Origin: Clostridiales bacterium
GTDB taxonomy: Bacteria; Acidobacteriota; Aminicenantia; Aminicenantales; UBA8522
NCBI GenBank assembly: GCA_029907205.1
Contig: JARYMI010000019.1
Location: 1-58,668, forward strand
Direction: 5' to 3'
DNA: 58,668 nucleotides
The notes beneath the pieces were generated by a model. The model worked only from the letters and a program-made list of their open reading frames with translations, made no database searches and was not told the origin of the DNA. Positions 43,629 to 51,108 of this stretch are shown here, piece after piece. Positions within the stretch are counted from its first letter, which is position 1; the number at the start of each line of letters is the position of its first letter. The translations under genes and the position numbers were made by a program.

Positions 43629-44330
43629 TTATTGGAGCAGGTGAATTTTTCCGTCGGTGATTACAATTTCTGGTTTTCCCAGGTTGTCGAAGGATTTGAG
43701 CGGGTCTGCCTTGAGCACCTGGATATCAGCCAGTTTCCCAGCCTCAATTGTCCCCAGCTCGTCTATTTTTCCCAGTATAAGGGCGCCATTCTTTGTCGCA
43801 GCCACAATTGCTTCCATCGGGCTTGCGCCAAGCTCGACAAAATATTTCATCTCTGTGAAGTAAATTCCAGGATAAAGCTTCATGAATTGGCCCACAGAAT
43901 CTGTGCCGATGCCCATGGTAATCTTGCGTTCTCTGGCCTTCTTGAAGAGCGTCTCGTGCATGGATAATGTCCAGTGCCTTTTTTCAACGAGAAATGCAGG
44001 GACGCCATTGGCTCTGTAGAGCTCTCTATAAACGGCCAGAGTAGGGACGTTATAAACTCCTTTTTGAGCCATCAGGTTGCCCGAGATGTCGATTTTTTTT
44101 GCCTTTTCAGGAATTTTTATTTTATCTGCCCGCCCAACTTCTTTTATCTTGCTTCCCTGGATAATGATGGCCGAGTTTGCGATAGGCGCACCGCCATTCC
44201 CGTCGATTAACGTTCCTCCCAAGAGTGCGGTGACGGGTTCCTCTTTTTCTTTTTTCTCTTCAGCCGCCATTATTACGGCAACAAAAAAGAAAAACAACAT
44301 AAGAACAAAAAGTCTGCTCAGCGCTTTCAT
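43629..44330 (-). pseudogene. Metal-dependent amidohydrolase with an in-frame central deletion
   Basis: 233 residues against the usual 430-460. The signal peptide and N-terminal beta-sandwich strand are normal (GGTLIDGNGG, SAIIIQGSKIKEVG, KKIDISGN). The next residues should be the MPGLIDAHTH segment with the first two metal ligands, but the sequence passes directly to LMAQKGVYNVPTLAVY, from the second half of the barrel. The rest is intact (GIGTDSVG with the last Asp ligand, GTIEAGKLADIQVL). Four of the metal ligands are therefore missing, and hydrolysis is not expected. The frame is open, so a stable non-catalytic protein cannot be excluded. AGGAGG precedes the ATG. Confidence 0.8.
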
Positions 44331-44355
44331 CTTTTTCCTCCTGATAAAGAAAAAG

Positions 44356-44394
44356 TTGACATATTAGGCAACATCTTATAGATTATATGCTATA
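44356..44394 (+). promoter_or_regulatory. Promoter/operator between the amidohydrolase and the GntR gene
   Basis: TTGACA (44356-44361) lies before an A/T-rich block with possible -10 boxes (TATAGA 44377-44382 or TAGATT 44379-44384). TATAG (44377-44381) and CTATA (44390-44394) form an inverted repeat that may bind the adjacent GntR-type regulator. Confidence 0.4.
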
Positions 44395-44417
44395 GAAGGC
44401 AAGCTTGGAGGAAGAAA

Positions 44418-45053
44418 ATTTTTAAATCTCCGTCGACAATCAGTGAAACGATCTTCAGGTATCTCAAGAAATCCATCATTGAAGGAAAGTTCAAACCGAA
44501 TCAAAGACTCCATGAGAAGGAAATTGCAAAACTCTTCAACGTCAGCACAACTCCCACCAGGGAAGCTTTTCAAAGGCTCTCTGCAGAAAAATACTTAACC
44601 ATCAATGCCAGAAAAGAAGTCATTGTTGCCCCGGTCGGTATAGAGGAAATCAAAGAGCTCTTTGAAGTCGTCAGGCTGCTTGATGCCTTTGCGACGAAAA
44701 AGGCTCTGGCGAACCTCCGCGATAAAGATATCAAAGATCTCAAGGAAATGACAAAGAATCTCGGAAACTTTTATAATCAGAAGAAAGTCGCGCCCTATGT
44801 AAAACAAAATCTAAAAATTCACTTTCGAATCTGGAAGGAATGCGGGAATAATTTCCTTTATCAATCCTTAGTCAACCTTGGAGAAAAATTTGCCTTCTAC
44901 AGCAATAAAATTTTCGCCATCGTTGAGAACCCCTCCTTTTTTGAAAAATCTTACAAGGACCACCTTGAACTCATGAAAGCAATAGAGGAAAGAGATGCCG
45001 ATAGAGTTGAAAAAATTCTCCTGACTCACTGGGGGGGAGTAGGTTACTTATAA
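44418..45053 (+). CDS. GntR/FadR-type transcription regulator with an apparent AUU start
   Basis: 211 residues. Winged helix: RYLKKSIIEGKFKPNQRLHE, IAKLFNVSTTPTREAFQRL, then KEVIVAPVGIEEIKELFEVV leading into a helical FCD ligand domain (HFRIWKECGNNFLY, HLELMKAIEERDADRVEKIL). The reading frame is open from before the winged helix, but the first ATG in frame is at 44748, inside the effector domain. The ATT at 44418 lies six bases after GGAGG (44407-44411) and gives a normal-length protein. It is divergent from the deleted amidohydrolase gene, its likely former target. Confidence 0.8.
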   Translation: MFKSPSTISETIFRYLKKSIIEGKFKPNQRLHEKEIAKLFNVSTTPTREAFQRLSAEKYLTINARKEVIVAPVGIEEIKELFEVVRLLDAFATKKALANLRDKDIKDLKEMTKNLGNFYNQKKVAPYVKQNLKIHFRIWKECGNNFLYQSLVNLGEKFAFYSNKIFAIVENPSFFEKSYKDHLELMKAIEERDADRVEKILLTHWGGVGYL

Positions 45054-45121
45054 GAAGAATTTCCTCTCCTATTCATTTTTTGCCCTCTTGCCAAAGCCGT
45101 TGAGTTCTTTTCGCAGTCAAT

Positions 45122-45214
45122 TATTTTTTCGATTCAGGAGGCGTATTGCCGGGGAGTTTATAAATCACCACGCCACTTTCATCCAGGAATTGGAGAGAAG
45201 GCACGTTTGGAATT
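45122..45214 (-). pseudogene. Possible C-terminal gene fragment
   Basis: A minus-strand frame reads VPSLQFLDESGVVIYKLPGN and on to a stop at 45122. The end resembles the C-termini of some membrane glycosyltransferases, but the match is weak. It has no start codon, and an in-frame stop lies just upstream. It could be chance. Confidence 0.25.
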
Positions 45215-45256
45215 CATTGTTATTCAGAAAGCTATCTCTATCTTCTTTTCTATCTC

Positions 45257-46192
45257 TCAACTCTCCTTCAGCTTTTTTTTCAGCTCCTCAATAATGGCCT
45301 TGGCTTGGTTTGCTTCTGATGAATCTGGGCTGAGCTTCAGAAAATCCTCAAAATACTTGATTGCTTTCTGGTACTCTCCTTTTTTGACGTTGGCCAGCCC
45401 GGCTTCATAATAGGCTGAGGATAGCTTCGGGTCCAGTTCAATGGCTTTCTCGAGATAACCCAAAGCTTCGTCTGTCTTGTCGTATTTATAATAGAGTATT
45501 CCAAGATTATAATAGGCTTTGGCATTATGGGGGTCGAAATTGGTCGCTTTGGAGAAAGCTTCCAGCGCTTTTTCGCTCTGTCCAAGGTTGAAATAGCATT
45601 CGCCAAGAGCAAAATAGGCCTCTACCGTATCCGGCTTCATTTTAATGACTTTCTCCATGGGGCTGATGGCGCTCTCTGGATTTCCATTACGCAAGTAGCT
45701 GATGCCAAGGTTATAAAATGGCTCGACATTTTCTGGAAATCTTTCGGCCGCCTTTAAGAAGGCGTCTATCGCTTCCTGGTAATTTCCTGCATTAAAAAAA
45801 TTTATTCCGGCAACAAAATCTTCATCGTCATCGATCTTCGGAGGAATTTTCTTCAGGGTGATCACGACCTTTTCCTCCATTCCAATACTGACGACGAGCT
45901 GAGTTTCAAAAGGGAAATAACCTTCGAGTTCAAAGCTCGCCTTGTAGGCAGAAGGAGGAATTCCCACTTTTATGAACTCGCCCGCCTTGTTTGAGCTGAG
46001 GACAAACCTCGTTCCCCGGCTCGGGTCGAGAAGGGTAATTTTGACTTTTTGCAAACGGTTCCCCTGCTCGTCATGAACAATCCCTCTGAGAACCGTTTCC
46101 TGGCTGAAGCCCGGACAAAAGGAAAAGCTCATAAAAATGAACGCGGTCAAAAAAAAATAAAACATTGATTTTCTCGGCCTTGACATATTCAT
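45257..46192 (-). CDS. Exported TPR protein with a carboxypeptidase-regulatory-like domain
   Basis: 311 residues. Signal peptide (FYFFLTAFIFMSFSFCPG), then a beta-sandwich regulatory domain (LRGIVHDEQGNRLQKVKITL, AYKASFELEGYFPFETQLVV), then about five TPR repeats (FFNAGNYQEAIDAFLKAAER, PFYNLGISYLRNG, AYFALGECYFNLGQSEKALEAF, AYYNLGILYYKYDKTDEALGYL). It is a scaffold or assembly protein of the periplasm. It follows the GWxTD gene and TonB receptor in the same direction. Confidence 0.88.
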   Translation of the reverse strand: MNMSRPRKSMFYFFLTAFIFMSFSFCPGFSQETVLRGIVHDEQGNRLQKVKITLLDPSRGTRFVLSSNKAGEFIKVGIPPSAYKASFELEGYFPFETQLVVSIGMEEKVVITLKKIPPKIDDDEDFVAGINFFNAGNYQEAIDAFLKAAERFPENVEPFYNLGISYLRNGNPESAISPMEKVIKMKPDTVEAYFALGECYFNLGQSEKALEAFSKATNFDPHNAKAYYNLGILYYKYDKTDEALGYLEKAIELDPKLSSAYYEAGLANVKKGEYQKAIKYFEDFLKLSPDSSEANQAKAIIEELKKKLKES

Positions 46193-46267
46193 GACAGCCT
46201 CCTCTCCATGGCAAGAAAATAATTTCTGTTCGCTTTATTAACGCGTGGCCTGCGGATGAAGAAAATT

Positions 46268-47827
46268 TTAATGAATGATAGTGAACTCGACTCCCTTAGT
46301 CAACGATTTTCCAGAACACCCGTCGATTACGGTTACCTCAAGAGTGTATGAGCCTAGTTCAAAATTCTTTAAACGAAAGGCCGAGTGAACACGACAATCC
46401 TTTTCTCTGGAAGGATCCATATGTTGTCGAGGAATCCGGACCAGCGATTTTCCTTTAGCTAAAAACGAATATTCTATGGCCAGGTCATTTTGCCCTTTTG
46501 TCTCGTCGAGGCCGAGGTTGTAGACCTCAAAATAGACACTTAATTCTTCCTCAGCCCGGAAGGTTCGTCTTATCTCCCTCGCCGGAGTCTCCAAGGCTGG
46601 AGTGGTTTCTTGACGTTCACTTTTTCTTTCCGGATTCGCCTGGGGAAAGAGAAGGATGTCACTCAAACACAGTTCTGTCGTGTTGAAATTCGGCGCCCGG
46701 ATTTCTTGCTCTGACGTGCCAATCTTCCCGCTAAAATTGTCAACAGCCAGAACGCAGAGCTTATGCCCTTCTGATTCTGCGGTCACGGATAACGATGTTT
46801 GAAGCTGAAAGGAATTGTCGGTCAACGAAGTTAGCTCAGAGAGGTTGTGTTTGAAATTGATATCCTTGCTTTTCTCAAAAAGAACGCTGCCTGTGGTATC
46901 CTGGACACTGAGAACCAACGTCAGTGAAAAATAATATTCGTGATTGATTTCTTTCTTTGTAAGGCGAGAATAGGGAATGTCAACAACGAGGGGGATATGA
47001 ACCATTTTCTCCGATGCCTTGAAGTAGAACAGATCAGGCTTTAACGGAATCAGATCGTAGCTGACCTGGGTGGTGACGATCCCCCGAAGCTTATCCAGAT
47101 TTTCGAAAGGATTTCTCATCGCTTCTGCAAGATTTTCCAGATGATCAAAATAGAAACGGAGGGAGGAAATGTCCAGAGGGGAGCTTATTCCACCCTCGAG
47201 AGCCAGGCCTGTTTGCAGAATGTAGCTGCCGGTGCCAAGCTTATCAACAAAAACAAATTCCATGTTGTAGGGGAGTCTTGGGTTCTGCAGCCCCCAATAC
47301 CCCCAGGTTTCACTCGGCCCTTGAAATGTTGTCAGGGAGGCACGCGAGGGATTCATATCTCTCTGAATCTCATGGGGAGGGCCCAGAAGGATAAAAATTT
47401 TTCCTCTGTCTGTGCGCCAGCCCTCAATCCCTGACTGCCCGAAGAGTTTATTGGCCAAGGCAATTCTCTTGAAGTATTCGAGTTTGAACTCGTTTTCTGA
47501 GGTCTCGGGCTTTGGGTCTCTTTTTCTCCAGAAATTTTCAATGAACCTGCCCCTTTCTTCTTCATCGGGAAGACTGAGAAAAACACTTCTTTCTTCAGGT
47601 GTGATGATGTAAGGGACAACTTCTTCCAGCCATTGTCTTGAATACTTGCTCAGAGGGTCGGGCTTTTTTTCAGCCTGTAATCCCTCGCCGCAGAACCCAG
47701 AAGAAGAGAGGAGCAAGAGTGAACCTGTAAGGCCGAGAATGGACACGAAGAAGAGACGGGAAGTCAAGCGTTGTGGTTTTGACTTGAGCATATCTGCTGT
47801 AAGCCCGTTTCTCTTCCCGTGCTTCAC
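46268..47827 (-). CDS. GWxTD-domain exported protein
   Basis: 519 residues beginning at GTG (GAGG a few bases upstream), or from the ATG at 47791. A hydrophobic signal (LFFVSILGLTGSLLLLSSSGF) is followed by the GWxTD domain: EERGRFIENFWRKRDPKPET, EYFKRIALANKLFG and GWRTDRGKIFILLGPPHEIQ. The C-terminal half is beta-rich with no catalytic motif. GWxTD proteins are frequent in Acidobacteriota, Ignavibacteria and relatives and of unknown function. Here it lies between a TonB receptor and a TPR protein. Confidence 0.88.
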   Translation of the reverse strand: MKHGKRNGLTADMLKSKPQRLTSRLFFVSILGLTGSLLLLSSSGFCGEGLQAEKKPDPLSKYSRQWLEEVVPYIITPEERSVFLSLPDEEERGRFIENFWRKRDPKPETSENEFKLEYFKRIALANKLFGQSGIEGWRTDRGKIFILLGPPHEIQRDMNPSRASLTTFQGPSETWGYWGLQNPRLPYNMEFVFVDKLGTGSYILQTGLALEGGISSPLDISSLRFYFDHLENLAEAMRNPFENLDKLRGIVTTQVSYDLIPLKPDLFYFKASEKMVHIPLVVDIPYSRLTKKEINHEYYFSLTLVLSVQDTTGSVLFEKSKDINFKHNLSELTSLTDNSFQLQTSLSVTAESEGHKLCVLAVDNFSGKIGTSEQEIRAPNFNTTELCLSDILLFPQANPERKSERQETTPALETPAREIRRTFRAEEELSVYFEVYNLGLDETKGQNDLAIEYSFLAKGKSLVRIPRQHMDPSREKDCRVHSAFRLKNFELGSYTLEVTVIDGCSGKSLTKGVEFTIIH

Positions 47828-47855
47828 AAAAGCCTCATCCCCAAGAGAAAACGGA

Positions 47856-47879
47856 CAGGGAGGGCAAAAGCCCTCCCTG
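47856..47879 (-). terminator. Hairpin between the TonB receptor and the GWxTD gene
   Basis: CAGGGAGGGC, loop AAAA, GCCCTCCCTG: a perfect ten-base stem. On the minus strand it follows the receptor stop codon by about 20 bases, and TTTTCTC comes shortly after it. It may terminate, or attenuate read-through into the GWxTD gene. Confidence 0.65.
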
Positions 47880-47901
47880 CTGCGGTTTCAGGTTCTGCTT
47901 T

Positions 47902-50574
47902 TTAGAAATCGAGCCGCGCTCCGAATTGAATTTGGCGCGGGTTTGCTGCCGCCAACGGATTTCCGAAGTTGGCCGTGCCATACCTGGCATAAATGCTGCT
48001 GAAATTGACTCTGTTCGTCACGTTATACGCCTCAGCCAAAACCTGAATGCGGAAGCGACTGATCGTGATGTGCTTGGATAACCTCAGGTTTATCGTATAG
48101 AAATCAAAACCGCGGCGCGAATTGCGATTCCAGTCCACATAATCGGTGTTCAAGCTGTCTTTATTCACGTCGGTGGCATAGAGGGGAGTCCACGGCGTTT
48201 TGGAGTTATACGAAAAGAGCCCGCTTAACTGAAAACCGAAGGGCAGATTGACTATCCATGAAGCAAAAATCCTGTGACGGGCATCATTGTTCGTATAGCC
48301 ATACTGCCTTTCCCAAGCATTATCATCATAACTCCAGGCAGTCGTCTGCTCTGTCTCCACGTCAGCCTTGGATTCGGAGAGAGTGTAAGAGATGTCCAAA
48401 GCCCAGCCGTGAGAAAAGCGCTTGGTCAAAGTAAAATAAATCGCCCTGTAATCGCTTCTTCCGTTGTCCGTGTACGTATATTGGTTGCCCTTTGTTGGAT
48501 CTTTGCGCTTGTTGCCTGTTCCTGGAATGATCGGGTTGAAGTTCTCCAGCCGCGTGAAGTTTCTTCCTCTTGTCCAGACAAAGTCCACGCCCAGAGAGAA
48601 ATCGCTCAAAATTTCTCTTTCAGCCCCTAATGTCATTTGGGTTGACGTGGGTGGAGCTAACCCCGGGATTGTGCCATATTTATCAATGGGGATGACGCCC
48701 GGAATGGGAGGGACGAAGGGGTTGGCCGAAAAGGGATCGGGGTAGCCGGGATAAAAAATCGTCCTGATGTCCATAGCAGCCATCAACCCGGCGACAAGTC
48801 CGATATTCAATATCGGGTTTTGGGTGAACCTTCCAACTCCGCCGCGGACGGACGTCTTCCCGTCTCCGATGGGATCCCAGCTAAACCCGAACCTGGGGTT
48901 CAGGTGGTTAAGGTGGCCGTGGTCGAGATCGATATCCTTACAATCGTAGTAATTCCATCTGAGCCCGAGGTTGAAAGATAATCGACGATGAACTCTCCAG
49001 GTGTCTTGAACAAAAATTCCTGCCTCCCTATAAGGGTAATCGAAATCCCTGACCCCCTTGTTGTAGACAAAATAAAGCGGATAGGTGCCGAAATCCGCCG
49101 CATTAAAAGGCTTATCTGTCAGGAAAACGAAGTATCCCGGGATGTACTGATCGGCATAGCCCGCCAGAGAGATCATAGAATAGTCAACGCCGATCTTGAT
49201 GTTATGATTTTTGAGAAATAAACTGAAGCTGTCGTTGAATTGGAGTCTTTTTTCGTCGTATCCCTGGGGAAGGCTCGCGTACTTTCCAAAATAGCCTGAA
49301 GGACGGTCCACCGTGTACGTTCCGGGGGAGTAGACATCGAGATCTGTGGACGTTAACGAATAAAGGAATCTGAACTCGTTCATCGAATTATCCGACGGAT
49401 AATAAATCCAGCTTCCCTGCCCTTCATGAACAGTCCACTTGTTGTCGTAGCCTCGTTCTTTGGTAAGAAGTCCCCCTATTCCCTGATTTGTGGCTTTTTG
49501 CGCATCCAGAGTGTAGCGGAAAGAGAAGAGATGCTTTTCACTGAGCTGATAGTTGAGCTTTGCCAGCAACTGGTTGGGAACCTGACGCCTCGGAACTTCT
49601 TCTTTTGGAACTAAGGGAGAAGTGATTAAAGCATAATCCTCATGTCTCATGCCCTCATAAGAAATGAAGAAATGAGCCTTGTCCTTTATTATCGGCCCAC
49701 CAAAGACTCCGCCGAAAAGATAGTGTGAATAGGGCGCCTCGGTCCATTGATCTTTGGGGAGCTCGGGGCCTTGATACGTCGCATGGTTGACAAAATAGTT
49801 GACATCGTCAAAAGCTTCGTCTCTGTAGAAGAATGAAAGCCGGCCTCTAAACTCGTTTGTTCCCGACCTCGTGATGGCCGTCCAGACCATTCCACTGGAG
49901 TTGCCATACTCAGCCTGATACTGGTTGGTTATGACGCGGAATTCTTGAATGGCATCCGCAGGAATGTTCGACCTCTGTCTGTTCGTCCCCACCCATTCGT
50001 TAGAGACGCCGTCTACGATAATTTCTTCGCTTCCCGCCGGTAGAGCATTCGAGCGACTTCCTTGAACGCCCGCTTTCATCATGGCCAGGTCGCCGAAATT
50101 CCGGTCCAAGAGCGGCAGGTCTTCAATCTTCGAACGATCAATAACCTTGCTCACCTCAGACCTGGTCACTTCTACCATGGGAGAGGCAGCAGTGACCGTA
50201 ACTTCCTCTTCAAGGGCTGCCGCGGCAAGAGAAAAGTTAATCGTCAACCGTGCTCCCACGTTGAATATCAACCCTACTCTTTTTTGAGTCTGAAAGCCGG
50301 GAAGACTGACCTCAATTTCATATTTTCCCGGCTGAATTCCCGAGACAATATACCGTCCGTCTGGCCGTGAAGTTGCGCTGTACGTATAGCCTGTTTCTAT
50401 GTTCTTTAAAATTAGCGCCGCTCCGGGTAGTGCGCTGCCATGTTCATCAGTGATCATTCCTTCAAGAGTCACGAGAGTTGTCTGGGCGACAGCTTTTTCT
50501 CCAGCTAAGAAAAAGAACAATATCAGGCACGCCAAATAAAAGAGGGCCTCTTTTTTTCTTTGCCTTTTTTCCAT
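47902..50574 (-). CDS. TonB-dependent receptor-like outer-membrane protein
   Basis: About 890 residues. The ATG at 50574 follows GGAGGG and starts the signal peptide (FYLACLILFFFLAGEKAVAQ). A carboxypeptidase-regulatory-like domain comes first (LEGMITDEHGSALPGAALIL, GRYIVSGIQPGKYEIEVSLP), then the plug (EEVTVTAASPMVEVTRSEV, DLPLLDRNFGDLAMMKAGVQG, EIIVDGVSNEWVG) and a large barrel ending in a terminal Phe. It resembles the Oar-like receptors of Acidobacteriota and Myxococcota, which may transport peptides or act in secretion. The ligand is unknown. Confidence 0.9.
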   Translation of the reverse strand: MEKRQRKKEALFYLACLILFFFLAGEKAVAQTTLVTLEGMITDEHGSALPGAALILKNIETGYTYSATSRPDGRYIVSGIQPGKYEIEVSLPGFQTQKRVGLIFNVGARLTINFSLAAAALEEEVTVTAASPMVEVTRSEVSKVIDRSKIEDLPLLDRNFGDLAMMKAGVQGSRSNALPAGSEEIIVDGVSNEWVGTNRQRSNIPADAIQEFRVITNQYQAEYGNSSGMVWTAITRSGTNEFRGRLSFFYRDEAFDDVNYFVNHATYQGPELPKDQWTEAPYSHYLFGGVFGGPIIKDKAHFFISYEGMRHEDYALITSPLVPKEEVPRRQVPNQLLAKLNYQLSEKHLFSFRYTLDAQKATNQGIGGLLTKERGYDNKWTVHEGQGSWIYYPSDNSMNEFRFLYSLTSTDLDVYSPGTYTVDRPSGYFGKYASLPQGYDEKRLQFNDSFSLFLKNHNIKIGVDYSMISLAGYADQYIPGYFVFLTDKPFNAADFGTYPLYFVYNKGVRDFDYPYREAGIFVQDTWRVHRRLSFNLGLRWNYYDCKDIDLDHGHLNHLNPRFGFSWDPIGDGKTSVRGGVGRFTQNPILNIGLVAGLMAAMDIRTIFYPGYPDPFSANPFVPPIPGVIPIDKYGTIPGLAPPTSTQMTLGAEREILSDFSLGVDFVWTRGRNFTRLENFNPIIPGTGNKRKDPTKGNQYTYTDNGRSDYRAIYFTLTKRFSHGWALDISYTLSESKADVETEQTTAWSYDDNAWERQYGYTNNDARHRIFASWIVNLPFGFQLSGLFSYNSKTPWTPLYATDVNKDSLNTDYVDWNRNSRRGFDFYTINLRLSKHITISRFRIQVLAEAYNVTNRVNFSSIYARYGTANFGNPLAAANPRQIQFGARLDF

Positions 50575-50708
50575 CTTTTCCCTCCTATAGATTTCAATAT
50601 AAAAACTTCCCATCGGCTTTAAATGGTAAGCTTAGGTCATTTTCACCCCCCTCATTTTTTATCGTTTTTCCCCGGAAAAACTCTGAATCCCTTGCATTAT
50701 GGCTATAC

Positions 50709-50736
50709 TTTATAGAATATAGTTATTAGTTGTCAA
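50709..50736 (-). promoter_or_regulatory. Strong promoter for the TonB receptor gene
   Basis: Read on the minus strand: TTGACA (50731-50736), 16 bases, TATAAA (50709-50714). A CTATA, three bases, TATAG palindrome (50704-50716) overlaps the -10 box. Confidence 0.6.
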
Positions 50737-50781
50737 GTTTTTAAGTAACAGAAGTTACCCCGAAATTTCTTGGGGCTCGTT

Positions 50782-51009
50782 TTATTTCGGCGGAATGGCC
50801 GGAAGGACGATGTGCGAGGGATGCTTCGCGTCGTGAAAGACCGTCTGGCGGGCCACTTGCATCTTGCTGTCCATCCCGAACGGATTGCCTGTATTGAGGT
50901 TGCGGTCCAACTTGGGGAACGCGGCCGAGACGATATGGACGAGGATGCGGTGGCCCTTCCGGATGAGCATCGAGGTGGCCCAGCAGTCGATGGTGTATTC
51001 ATAGACTTT
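50782..51009 (-). pseudogene. 3' fragment of a CocE/NonD-type hydrolase
   Basis: About 75 codons of the C-terminal beta-sandwich of X-Pro-dipeptidyl-peptidase/CocE hydrolases: VYEYTIDCWATSMLIRKGHR, FPKLDRNLNTGNPFG, VFHDAKHPSHIVLPAIPPK, then a stop. Upstream, within nine codons, the frame meets a stop and the similarity ends at about 51009. The catalytic Ser-Asp-His domain of more than 400 residues is absent. It lies between the divergent promoters of the receptor and the serine hydrolase. A sheared end or old recombination product is likely. Confidence 0.75.
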
Positions 51010-51042
51010 GGAACAAGACAGGGGTCAAAAACCGATAAAATC

Positions 51043-51071
51043 TTGACCTTGAAGGAGCTGGATGATATAGT
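51043..51071 (+). promoter_or_regulatory. Promoter for the serine hydrolase at 51109
   Basis: TTGACC (51043-51048), a 17-base spacer and TATAGT (51066-51071), followed by AAAGGAGG before the ATG. It lies immediately next to the broken end of the hydrolase fragment. Confidence 0.6.
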
Positions 51072-51108
51072 CTACAGACTATGAAAAATAAAATTCAAAG
51101 GAGGTTCG

